From Pelomyxa schiedti (Eukaryota > Evosea > Pelobiontida > Pelomyxidae), in the NCBI GenBank assembly GCA_020536535.1, contig JAHLWZ010000022.1, forward strand, positions 88,011 through 152,010: DNA of 64,000 nt, read 5' to 3'. The notes beneath the pieces were generated by a model. The model had not been told where the DNA came from, ran no database searches, and worked only from the letters and a program-made list of their open reading frames with translations. Below are positions 47,747-58,519 of the stretch, piece after piece. The translations under genes were made by a program, and so were the position numbers. Numbering within the stretch: position 1 is the first letter of the stretch; every line of letters begins with the position of its first letter.

Positions 47747-50171
47747 ATGAGATCCACCTCGTTTTCCGGCCTGATGAGTGCCGGTGGTAGCAGTAACCAT
47801 GGTGGTGCGGGGCGGAGGAGTCGCCCAGCAGAAGAAGTGGAGCACGTGCTGAGCGTGTCCAGCGTCGTTTGGAACCACGTGCTGCCTCAGGTCTACTGGC
47901 CCGGCCCCCACAACGAGCTGCAGGACGCCCGCGACGCCGAACCCGACGTGGAGGTGAGCCTTGTCCGCCTCGCCACGGCCCTGTTCCCCCTGCTCTGCCT
48001 CGCGTGCGCCAAGCTGGCCCACGAAGGCTACTGCGTCGCCTACGCCGCCGGGGTCGCCGGGAGCCCCGGGGCCATGCGCTGGGCCTGCTCCCCGGCGGCG
48101 CGGCGGTGCCGGCAGCGGTACCCGCCGTGGGCACCAACTGCGGCGATTGCAGCCACTTGCCCGGCCGACACAGCCGTAACACTTTCTGTCGGTGTTGCCA
48201 CGGCTGCTAGTGCTGCTGCTACTTCTGGTATTACTACTACTTGCAGTAGTAGCTGTACTGCTAGTACGACGCCGATTACTACTACAAGTAGTAGTAGTAG
48301 CAGCGCAGGTGATATTGACGAGGAGACGGCGGCTAGGATTGCGAGGGGGAAGAGAACGAAACTGTGCTTCATGCTTCTGAGTGGATTGTGTGTGGGAGGG
48401 CACGTGGGGCTGGCGAGGAAGCTGGTGTCCAACCAAATTATGGGAGTGTGGTGGCCGCTTCCTGAGGACCCCGAATCAGCCATTTTGGACGAGTACATCA
48501 GCGACAGCGCGATTCTGAGCAAAGTGGCTGAGCTCAAAGACCTGGAGACCGTGAAATGGCTGGTCGAGAGGTTCGGATTCCACGAACCGTGGGAATTCGC
48601 GCAGGCGGTGAGCGGCGCGTGCGACGTGGGCAACTTGGCGCTCTTGGAGTGGCTGGATGAGACTTTCAATTTGCATTCGGAGCTTAAGATTGATTCGTCA
48701 CGGCACTTGTTGAAGAATGCGTGTGCTAGTGGGCACCTCCCTTGTGTGAAGTGGGTGATGGAAAAATTCCCCGTAAGTGGGGAGGAGCTCCGAGACTTCG
48801 ATCTACTTCTTTACACTCTGCAACCTTCTCATGACGGTGCAACTACTAGTTCACATATTGAGGTGGCGTGTTGGCTGAAAGAGAATCTGGGCATAACAGA
48901 CTTGGACTTCGAGACTCAAAAGAAAGTCGTTTCTCACTGCGAATTGGAGATGGTGAAGCAAATTTTCGCACTAGTGGGTATTAATTCTCCTTCAGAAGAA
49001 CTCTTGAAACCTATATTGAAGCGTGGCGACCTCAGTCGTGCGAAGTGGCTTGTGGAAGACAATAATAGGCAGCCAAATCCAGAGCATTTTATCTTAGCAT
49101 GCCGCAATAGGAAGGCTAACTCGTGTGCACTTGCCGAATGGGTATACTCAAAACTCACCCAACCACTGAGTTTAACACAAATTGCATTGGCTCTGGCAAA
49201 TGCTCTTGCCATTGGCAATACAAGTCTGTCTGACTGGCTGAATGATACGTTTCAGGTGATTAACCAAATTCAATCTAGTGCCACTCTTGTATCCCAAGAA
49301 CTGGAGGACATATGTCGCAACCTCTCTCGAACAGTCAAAGAAGGTGTTGGAATCCTGGGGGTAAAGTGGTTCCTCACAAAAATCAACAAAGAAAGTGTGG
49401 CCCTGGAATCCATCCTACGTGCTTGTTTTAGTGCCCTTAAAGTCGGGGACCTTGATATAGCACTTGTATTGCTTGGGGAATTCCATATCTCACCTGAAGA
49501 AAACGCAAAGTTGTACCTCAAACTTCTCAAAGTGGTCATGCGTACTGGAAATAGGCGCAGTGTTTTTAAAATCCTAGCCATGAAAGATTTTAGTCAAGAA
49601 GATGTTGCACACTGCTTAGCTTGCCGCTATGCAAACAACTCCTCTGAAATGGTAAAATATTTGATTGAAAGATTCCATCTTGGGAGGGACCATATTACCC
49701 AGAAGAAGAATAATCTGTTGTGTTGTCTCCTTGCAGGACAAAAACTGCACTGTGCGCAATGGTTGACAGCTAAGTTTCACCTTGATTCCGATAATGCAAG
49801 TTCTCCATCCCTTGTATCACTTCATGAACCACACCCAGGTTTTGGAAATGGACATCGCGACCAACATCGACTACTGGGACTGTGAGGGCCCTTTCATCCC
49901 ACTATGGAGATGGATTATTGAAGCTTTCCCTACAATTGGCCCGGAACAAGTACAGAAGCTTCTGCCGTTGGTGGTATTAAGCCCGAAATGCACTCAGAAA
50001 GTGATTCAACATTACGGCCTCCCTATTTCCATGGATGTAATTGAGCGCCACTGTGCGGAATCCTTTGCCTTGTTCTTCTCCCGGCAGATGACCGCTTGGC
50101 TACAACACCACTGCGGAAATATATGGGGTATGTGCCAAAAATTTACAAACTCCATACTCACCACCAAGTAG
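47747..50171 (+). CDS. Ankyrin-type repeat protein of the amoebal VKWL class
   Basis: The long exon 47747-49813 and the segment 49839-50171 together encode about 799 residues. The start MRSTSFSGLMSAGG has an AAAATG context; an upstream ATG at 47654 is an alternative. Residues up to about 210 are GC-rich and include a Ser/Thr low-complexity tract. From about 215 there are degenerate ankyrin-like repeats of roughly 33 residues with the signature ACASGHLPCVKWVMEKF: KDLETVKWLVERF, GNLALLEWLDETF, LHCAQWLTAKF. Such repeats form protein-binding solenoids and are expanded in amoebae and their giant viruses. The frame changes near 49814: either a 25-base intron (GTATCAC to CACCCAG) or a one-base assembly error. 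The downstream part (NIDYWDCEGPFIPLWRWIIEAF) is clearly the same protein. It is divergent from the GPI-type gene, 248 bases apart. Confidence 0.75.
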
Positions 50172-50405
50172 TAGAGAAACTGAAATCCTCCACATACACC
50201 CTGGAGGAAGGAACATATTATTAAACAACAAAAACAGAGGCAGAACCCAAAGGACGGTGGCGGTTCAGTGGTGCAAATGGGGCCCAATCACCTCCTTTGT
50301 TACAGTACCAAGTTGGGGGGGAATACCTCCTCCGCACCGAAGTTTTTCAGATTGATCAAAATTTCCGTTGTATCTTACAGGTCGAACGTGAACGTACACC
50401 GACGG

Positions 50406-52283
50406 ATGTCCTACTACCACCCTAATGGCAACGTGCCAATCCCATACAACCCCTGGTACCAACGACCAGGGGCACCCCTGCCTGTTCCGTATGGGGCCTG
50501 CTACCCCGGCCCCTACCCGTACCCCTTCCTCGGCGCCACCGCCACGCCCTGGCCTGTGCCTGTGCCTGTGCCTCGTGCGGTCGATGGCGGAGGCAACTAC
50601 TGCCCCGCCTCGCAGCAGCCCGGCGGGGGCCGCACAATGGGAGGAGCCGGGGAGGCCAGGGCCGAGGGCGGGGCGGACGGGGCGGGGAAGCAGGGGGAGA
50701 GCTGCAGCAGTAGGACGCCACAGGGGGAGGGGGAGGGGGAGGCGGAGGCGGAGGGGGCACGGCGGGTGAGGATGGCGGGGGAGGGGGACCCTTGGCTGCT
50801 GGACTTCCTGGAGAGAAATCCTGGGCGCGCTGGGCGTGTGGACTTTTGCCCCTCAATGGTATGGGCCCCGATTACTATTTACTATTTGTATTTATCTGCG
50901 TGGGGATATAATTGTTATTATTATCTGGCCACTTTGAGTGGTTGATGATGATGTGTTGGAACATGTTTAAGTGGCACTTTAAGGTCATATGCAGAGCAAA
51001 AGAAATCTTGAGAATGGTATCAGAAATGGAGGAGTGCACTCGTTCCGCAAAGACTGCAAAATCCCTGGAAGATGCCAACATTGCTTTGTCACGTGCTGAG
51101 CAACTCAAGGTTAACTATATTGACTTGAAATTCGTTTTAACTTGCAAAGGCCAAAGTAGAAGAGTCTAGCGGTCTCCTGCTATCAGAGAATTCACTCTCC
51201 ACATCCATTCAGTACCGTTGTGCAAAATCCCAGAGAAACAAAGTTGGTTACTTCTCTGCCACTGTTTTGATAGACATAGGGAAACCAAACAGTGCCAATA
51301 GAAATGGAGGAAAAAAAAGAAGCAACGCGCACAAAGTATCAGACAAGCACGTGAAGCGGAGTGTGAAAGAGCTCACAAAATTATTGACCAATGGGCAGAG
51401 AAAATGCACAGTGAAGAAACAACACGTTTAAGAGTGCTGGATCACCATTAAATATCTCCATTTAACTGGTCTTCAGAATGCCAAGGTAATGAAAGAAATA
51501 GTAAAGCGAAATCACAGTGGGCAAAAAGAGATGGCAAAACATTCAGATCTGGTGAAGACGCTACTATTACTCGACCAATTACGCTCTGCAAGGCTGTCCA
51601 AATCAAAAAGTGAGTTTGTTCAAACATATTCACTTTTGAATGTGCCACCTTACATTTTTACAGGTGCTGGTCCACCATCAACCCCACCCTTTGAAACCAT
51701 CATTGATGACATGGAGACTGAAGCCAAGTTGAGTGAGCTGAGGAAATTCAATTGTATTCCTACCGACGCACAGCCAACAAGCACAGTTCCGCCTCCACCT
51801 TCAAGTCCTCCCCCAACACTGAAATTACCTCCTCTTCCACTAACCCCACCGCCGCCCAATGAAGCCCAATCTTCAACAACCACTGAACCCTCCACACAAC
51901 AACCTCAACCTTCACAAGAAGAAGTGCCGAAGCCTTTCTCTGTACTTATAAACGGAGTAGCCATGCCCGTTGCAATGCTCACACCACTTCCACCCCACAA
52001 ACTGCACAAGCTCAAAGACTGGACCAAGTACTGGAACAAACCCAACTGTCACTTCGATTCCTTGATACACTCCAGGTTTCCATTCATTAATTCATCCTGG
52101 TTGGCTCTCACTCACAAGCACCGTAGGCAAAAGTGGGACCTCTTTCTCGTGCCTCCCTCTTTTGGAGCCAGAATTCCTCCTTTGTGGGTTGACCCTCCTG
52201 TTACTGGTCCTCTTTGGAAACCCTATGTGATTTTTGACAAGGAACAAACGACCTCAGAGAAATTTGACAAGGATTCAAAATAA
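50406..52283 (+). CDS. PDCD7: PDCD7 / U11-U12 snRNP 59K homologue
   Basis: PDCD7 (59K) is a protein of the U11/U12 di-snRNP in the minor spliceosome. Exons 50406-50858, 50984-51109, 51150-51242, 51302-51433, 51477-51609 and 51664-52283 give 518 residues. The N-terminus is Pro/Tyr-rich and then Gly/Glu-rich, as in PDCD7. The middle is a coiled coil with the basic segment KWRKKKKQRAQSIRQAREAE and the family motif ERAHKIIDQW. Next are LLLLDQLRSARLSKSKSAG, PPSTPPFETIIDDM and a Pro-rich linker. The C-terminus has the diagnostic QKWDLFLVP, ARIPPLWVDPP and W..PYV near residue 469, aligning with the RHDWDQYLVP..VPQGWVLPP region I recall for the human protein. Every junction keeps frame and restores family motifs. 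It converges on the RRM gene, with 41 bases between the stops. Confidence 0.83.
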
Positions 52284-52324
52284 AAAGAAACATGAACCCA
52301 TGCTGTTCTATTATTATTACCCCC

Positions 52325-53905
52325 TTATTCTGAATTGGTGGTCGCGGTAGTACTAGTTGTAGTACTGGGGGCAGTGGGAGGTTTCACTGCTGTTCCTGGG
52401 GTGGCTGCTGATAAAGTTTCGGATTGCCTGGGACCTTCAGCCTTTTCCAAAGTCAAAAAAAGTTGTAGAAGAAAAAACACGTACGGCAGCAAGTCGCCGT
52501 AAACCAAGATCACGTTCTAAAGTAACGACATTGGTTTCCGCTGCTAATGCCCTTGCCTTCCAATATGCAACAGAGTCCTGTTAAAAGAAAGAGAGAATTT
52601 GATTTATGACGAGTCAAAAACAAGAAGAAAGACACACATTTTCCGCAGGTGTTGGCTCCGTGACTGGTGAGGATCCAGTTGCTGCTCCGGACATTCTAAG
52701 ACTGGACTGTGCTTCCCTTTTTATTATTATTATAATTATTTTTTTTTTTTTTTTTGGTATTGGAGATTTGCTTACCTTTGTCTCCGAGTTTCATAGTCAT
52801 ACTCAAGTTGCTGGGCTTGAGTAATACTAATAGTGGCAGGCTCTACACTCAGCCAATTTCCGTCAATGTTGACAAGGTTGTCAATTTTCTCTTGAGGACC
52901 CTCTCCATCCTCCACAAACTCAACAAGAGCGTTTTTGACTTTGCCTTTTGGGTACCTTTCAGGGTTAATGTAAACTGTACTTGGTCACAAATTCGAAATA
53001 CGAACCATTTGATACTTCGAATTCCATGTGGGACATTGAACAGATTAGCAATCTGGCTTGAAGTTACGTTCTGGGGTACGTTCTTCACAACCAGAGTTTT
53101 CTTGACTTCAGCAGCATAACGTTGCTTCTCCATAATGTCAATTGTCGCTGTTTCTTGAATTACTCGAGATAAGGTTAAAGCCGATCTCCCAGTTGGAACT
53201 GTGGTTGGAGGACGGGACATCGCAGGTTTAGCTGCCGGTGTTGAAGAAGCCGAAGTTGTTGTGGAGATAGAAGTTGAAGAAGTAGGCGTGGGAGTAGACG
53301 TAGAAGGTGTAGATGTGGTTGCCACAGGTGTGGGAAGAGGTGTAGGAGTGGGAGTAGGTGTCGGAGTAGTGGGGATTGCTACTGGGATTGGGGTAGGTGT
53401 TGCTACTGGCATAGGGAGTGGTACGGGGGATGCCACTGGCATGGGTAAAGGAGTCTCCACAGGCATGGGCATTGGAATTGGAAGGGGCGATGCGGTGGAT
53501 GAAGGAGACGAAACTGGCAATGCAACAGGCATCACAATAGGGGAAGGAGCAGGAGTTGGCATTGGGGGCAAAGCCACAACAGGAGGCAAGCTGATACCTC
53601 CAAGAGTGACCGCAGACGATACGACAGCACCAAACGACAGGTTTTTGAGGCCAGTAGTAGCAGCTGGGCGGCTAGCAGAAGCAGGAGTAGCCGACGCACC
53701 ACCACCCACAGCCAGATCGCGTGCACGTGCCCATTGGGCTCGCGCTTTGGCAATGGCTGTATTGTATGTGTATGTTTTGCGTTTGTGGTTTTGTGCTGTG
53801 TGTTAGTGTGGTGTAACTTACATCGTACGGTGACTAAAACCCAACATACAACACAATAAACACGACAATCAGCGTGGATGCCGAATTACCGTCTGCCGAA
53901 CTCAT
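52325..53905 (-). CDS. Single-RRM protein with proline-rich low-complexity region
   Basis: Exons 53905-53890, 53756-53016, 52974-52776, 52695-52638, 52577-52485 and 52441-52325 give 407 residues. The N-terminus (SSADAIAKARAQWARARDLA) is helical. Residues about 45-190 are a Pro/Thr/Ser/Met repeat encoded by a minisatellite. One RRM follows at about 228-305: TLVVKNVPQNVTSSQIANLF with the RNP2 strand, IRIYINPERYPKG, and NALVEFVED as the RNP1 strand, ending WLSVEPATI. RNP1 lacks the usual aromatic pair, so RNA contact may be weak. After it come a short helix and a Thr-rich tail. I cannot assign an orthologue. It is divergent from VMS1, with 233 bases between starts. The acceptor of exon 4 was chosen as the one that keeps frame into SVAYWKARALAAET. 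Confidence 0.75.
53280..53540 (-). repeat. Pro/Thr/Met minisatellite in the RRM gene
   Basis: Imperfect 6- to 18-base units of the GGxGTx type on the plus strand, read on the coding strand as PTPTPTP and PMPVETPLPMPV-like repeats. It lies within exon 2. Length variation between strains is likely. Confidence 0.75.
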
Positions 53906-54138
53906 CTATGGCCTGTTGCTTTTTTTTTTTGAGTTTTTAGTAGTCCGGTGGAGCAACTATTTCTGAGGATTATCATAACAAGATCCGGCTCCGGGATACC
54001 GACCTCAGCTGTTAAAAATAGTACTGGTAGGTATCTCGTTGTCTATCTCGTCGTCGAATTCCAGTTCCTTAAATCGAGGAAACAAAATCTCGGCGTGTTT
54101 CGTACACGATTAAGAAAAACACAAACTAGCTGGGCGCC

Positions 54139-56362
54139 ATGAAGCGTATTGATGTGCGGGATCTTTGTGGCAATACGAGGGACTTGGTTTGTTGCTCCGG
54201 TCCATCAAGATCTACTGTTGTGGTACCAGACGTAGTCCGGCCCGTATGTGTGGTATTATTTTATTTATTTTGTCTCGGCGTTGACGCTGTTACAGGCTCA
54301 AAACGACGTTACTACTACTGAGGAAGTTACGAAGCCGTCAGCAGAAGAAACACCCAAAATACCTCTTTGCTCTGTGTGTGGTGTGCGTTTATCCGAACAA
54401 GAACAGCGGGCTCATTACAAGTCTGACTGGCACTCCTTCAACTTGAAATTAAAACTGAGTGGTGGACGTCCTGTCTCCGAGCAAGAGTTCACTGACATTG
54501 CCACCCACGGAGGTCTTATCGCGCACTTTGTCTGAAAGAATGAAACAAACTCATAGATGTGGAAATACCAAGTGACGAAGAATCTCCCATAGAATCTTCA
54601 GATTCTGAGCCAGAGGAACTAGTACTTGAGTGAGAATGCCTCTCCTTCCCAATTGCTCCTAACCTGTCTATTTCTTTTTTTTTTTTAGCACGGGCACTCC
54701 GCAAGTAACTTTCACATCTCGTATTACTGGAGATCATTACACCCTGTGGAAATGTGTCATCACTCCACTTCTGCCTTCCACCACCAGTGCCGACTCGTTC
54801 AACACTGCCTCTGTTGATGCTTTGACTCGATTGTGCCAAGGATTGTTCTCTTGGGCCTTCATTCTTTGTGGTGGTATGTTTCTGTTCAATATCAAAAGGA
54901 ATTCATCATAAATGCCTTAGGTGGGTATTTTGCCGGTGCTATCTACGAGCATGATCACATTGTAGCACATAAAACTTTCCATAGGTATTACCAATCAACA
55001 AACAAATTAAGGGAAACCTGACCCTTTAGATATACTGTACGCAAAAAACAAGGTGGCACTCAATCTACAAGAGATGCTAAAGGCCATGCCCCACAATCCG
55101 GTGGTGCTGGATTGAGACGATACAATGAAAAACGGTTAACAGAGGTAGCTCCAATGTTTAATTATCATGTTTTTCTCACTTTTTTTTAAAAAAAATAGGA
55201 CATCATTGAGCTTATGGCCCAATGGTCACCACAATTCAGACAGTGTACCCATATATTCATCCATGCTCCTGGCTCCAACCGTAAACTGTTTGTTGGCAAA
55301 CTTGCACCTTTTCAGCCAGAAGATCCAAGAGTACAATCAATACCCTTCACTACTGGAAGGGCGACCTTAATTGAAATAGCAAAGGCAAAGCAGATGCTAT
55401 TGTCGTGCACTTGGGAGCAACGCAGTGCCTTTGATAGTGTTTCAGGATTACTGCTGGAATTGCCAAAGCTTGATAAGGAGAAAGCACTTCTGGCATTATG
55501 TGCTGTTGCAAGGGACACTGACTCGATCCAACAAATCTTCCAACTCGTTTTGACCCCTGTAGAAGCGGTGCAACCACTTGGAGGATTTCAGAGCGCCACT
55601 TTTTTCCTACTTCACTCTCTTTGCGCTCGGGGGTCCTTGGCTGAGGCACAGCACCTTCTTCATCTCATCACTGCTATCCCTAATGAGGCAAGTTCCGCTG
55701 CGACATGCACCCCCAAAATTCTCCTTTCAATGCAAAACGGGGAAAATGGCACATGTTTACATGCTGCCTCAATAAACGGTTTTGGAGAAGCCGTAAGGAT
55801 GCTACTGGAAAGTGGTTCAGACCCCACAATCAGAGATACTCAAGGAAAAACCGCCTACGATGTTGCACTCACGTCAGCAGCAAGGACAGTGTTCCGGCAA
55901 TTTGCCACTGAACACCCAGACATGTTCGACTACTCTTCAGTGGGAATTCCACCGCTCAGATCCGCTCCTCAACCAACTCCAACAGAAGAACCAACACCAA
56001 CAAACACAACAACCCCTTCAAAAAAGAAGAAAAACAAGAAGAGGAAAAGCAAGAACAACCCTCCACCTGAAGCCATCCCAGAAACTTCAACCCCAATAAC
56101 AGTCCCAGCAAAACCCAAGAAAACCAACAAGCCACCAAAGACCGCCAAGGCCACCAAAGACACCAACACACCGGTAACACCCTTTCGGTCTACCAGCAAC
56201 ACACCCGCGCCTCCCGCCAGTAAATCCACACAAGCAGCACCTCCCGCGGAAGGGTGCTGTTCATACTGCTCCAAGCCCCTCCCTTCAGAGCCCTTCTCGC
56301 GGCTCAGCTATGTCTACTGCACCACAGCCTGTGTAGCTGCACACAGAAAGCAACTCTCCTGA
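54139..56362 (+). CDS. VMS1: VMS1/ANKZF1 peptidyl-tRNA endonuclease
   Basis: Vms1/ANKZF1 releases stalled nascent chains from 60S ribosomes in ribosome-associated quality control. Exons 54139-54243, 54296-54512, 54557-54629, 54689-54873, 54921-54984, 55030-55144 and 55199-56362 give 640 residues. A C2H2 zinc finger lies near residue 58 (LCSVCG, then HYKSDWH). An acidic linker follows. The VLRF1 domain shows GGGYFAGAIYEHD, HKTFHRYTVRKKQGGTQSTR and GAGLRRYNE; the GGTQ loop near residue 225 contains the catalytic Gln of the family. Ankyrin repeats lie near residues 400-490 (NGTCLHAASINGFGEAVRML). After a Lys/Pro/Thr-rich linker comes a C-terminal treble-clef zinc element (CCSYCSKPL, YVYCTTACVAAH), as in VATC. 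The domain order matches the family exactly and all catalytic parts are present. It is convergent with ORC2, 66 bases between stops. Confidence 0.93.
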
Positions 56363-56428
56363 ACCAACCATTAGTTCCCTATCAAGATGATTAAAAAAGA
56401 AGCAGCTAATATCAAACAAATTTTGCTC

Positions 56429-58367
56429 TTAGGATGATTGTGAAGGCGGTGATGGGGTGGCGTGCGATAGGAAATTCCGGTAAATGTTGAGGTACTCTGG
56501 AGCCTTGAGCCTGTAGATGTTTCCCCTTGACATGGTTATCAGCTGTGCCTCCACAAGGAACTTGAGGTTGTGTGCCAGAGCTGCCTCGGAGTGCAGAACA
56601 TGTTGAAGCCTGCATTGGGAGAATATCTTGTCACTGGCCACGGGGTGCACTCTCACAACTTGATGGTTTGGTGATGGTGGTGATGCCGGTGGTGTGGTTT
56701 GTGCTGCTGTTGCTGTTGTAGTTGGTGTTTGTTGGGTTTTGGTTACAAGGTCAAGTACAATTCGAAACACGGCCAGGCTTGTTGCTGATTGCTGGGATAG
56801 AGTTGCTTGGACTCCACTGAGTGAAAGTGAACCCATCCTCTGTGCGTGCTCGGCTGATGTCTGTTGCGCATTATTTATATGTGTGAAAAGGGATGCGTGG
56901 GGGAAAACTACTCACCTTGAAGGACAACTCTTCGGAAAATGGAGTGTAGGTGTGAACTTCGTACCACATGAAATGTAGTATCTCCTGCTCTTTAGGTGTC
57001 CACCAGTTTGCTACTAAGCAACCTGCAATGAAGAACAAATGGGAGTTTGCTTCTTGCCTTCTGTGTCGTAATTAATTCATTATGGAGGTGAGGTTGCACA
57101 CAATCAGCAGTCACTACTATCCTGACTCCTTTCAATCGCGCCAGACTCAAAATGGCCTCCTGGCATTCTGGAGGAGCAAGCGCAGGATCATCGATATTAT
57201 GGATCAAAACTACCAACACCAACTGTCCGGGAAAGGAATGCTCACAGTACTCCTCAAGTTCACCCCATATTGGTCGCTAAACAAGTATGTGTTAAAAAGA
57301 AACTCAGCAGTGTGGGTAGCACAAAACCAGAAGGAAAAAAAAAAGGAGAGAAGTTTTATCCTATAGAGGAAAGGGAGTGTTACCTGGTTGGGACCAACGA
57401 AATTCACACCGGCACACACGCGCTCCAGAATCCTCGACGGGAAACTTTGCGGGTGCTTGTACCCATGCACCTCCAGCACCGCTACGTCGTTCAAAAGGGT
57501 CTCTTCCGCGAATTCGTGCGCAGCATCCTTCTTGGAACCTATTCCATACAGAGCCACGTTGTACCCGCACAGCAGCGCCGCCCTCCACCTCTCGAAGTCG
57601 GCCGTCCCATAACTGCGGGGCACAGCCTCCGCGCCACCCCCGGCGGCGCCGCCGCTCACCTCGCCCTTCGCGGAAGACGACGACCTAGCGGTCGCCGCCG
57701 CCGCAGCCGCCGATGACCGCCTCTCGGCCCTCGCAGCCCTGTCACTCACCCCAGAATTGCGAACCACCTCCTCTGGACTAGATTCACCGCCGTCGCTCTC
57801 TCTATCTCTATCTGTATCGCTATCGCTCCCGCTCTCGCCGCCGTCCTCCCTGCCCTCGTCCTCTTCGTCGTCGTCGTCGTCCTCCTCCCCTTCCCCCTCG
57901 CCCTCGCCTTCGCTCTCGCTCTGGCTCTCGTCTTCCCCTTCCCCGGTCTCCTCGCTGTAGTGCCGTGCGTCCTCGTCGTCGTTGTCTGCGGCGCTGTTGT
58001 CGACGGTGAGGGCGGTGGAGCCGCGGCGGTAGTTGCTGGCCCGCCCACAATTGGCGTTTGCACCGGTCACTCCGCTCTCGCGTTTCGTTCTCGGCGCCGG
58101 TCTTCGCTGGTTGTTGCCAACATTCTTGGTGCTGCGCTCGGGCTCGTCGTCACTGGGTGCAGCGCGCCCGAACGTCGACTCGTCATTGTAGGCCGAGGCC
58201 TTCAGGTCCACAGCCGGGCCGTCCTCCTCCTCCTCCTCCTTGACTCGCCTCACGCCGCCGATTATTGGAAGGCCGGACACGGGCACGTCGAGACGCTCCA
58301 CGGACACGGACACTACAGAACGCGGCGACACGCAGCGAGGTGACACTGGCAGATTCTGCGCAGCCAT
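56429..58367 (-). CDS. ORC2: Origin recognition complex subunit 2
   Basis: ORC2 is a core subunit of the complex that marks replication origins and loads MCM helicase. Exons 58367-57384, 57276-57102, 57022-56916 and 56860-56429 give 565 residues, close to the usual ORC2 length. Residues 1-240 are disordered and highly acidic, with Ser/Glu/Asp runs and an Ala/Ser stretch. The conserved AAA-like core starts near 251: GTADFERWRAALLCGYNVAL, YGIGSKKDAAHEFAE, then LVLVVLIHNIDDPAL and VVTADC. After splicing it reads NWWTPKEQEILHFMWYEVHT and YTPFSEE, matching the ORC2 WLWYDTTTFNPYTEE block in length. The winged-helix end reads LVEAQLITMSRGNIYRL. The start MAAQNLPVSPRC was preferred to an upstream ATG four codons earlier. 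Confidence 0.92.
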
Positions 58368-58519
58368 GAAGCACAACAAAAAAAAAAGTACAGATTACAG
58401 ATTCGAAATTAGTTGGGTTGAAGGGTGTGTGGCTCGTATTGCCACTCACACAACAGACAGCAGTCCCACTCAGCCACTTAGTGTTGTCATTGACAAGAGG
58501 AGTGTGCAAATGACAGGAG

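Noticed and set aside
47211-48436. Long minus-strand open frames of 255-323 codons
   Set aside because: They are antisense shadows over the GC-rich first part of the ankyrin gene; their composition is Arg/Pro/Gly noise.
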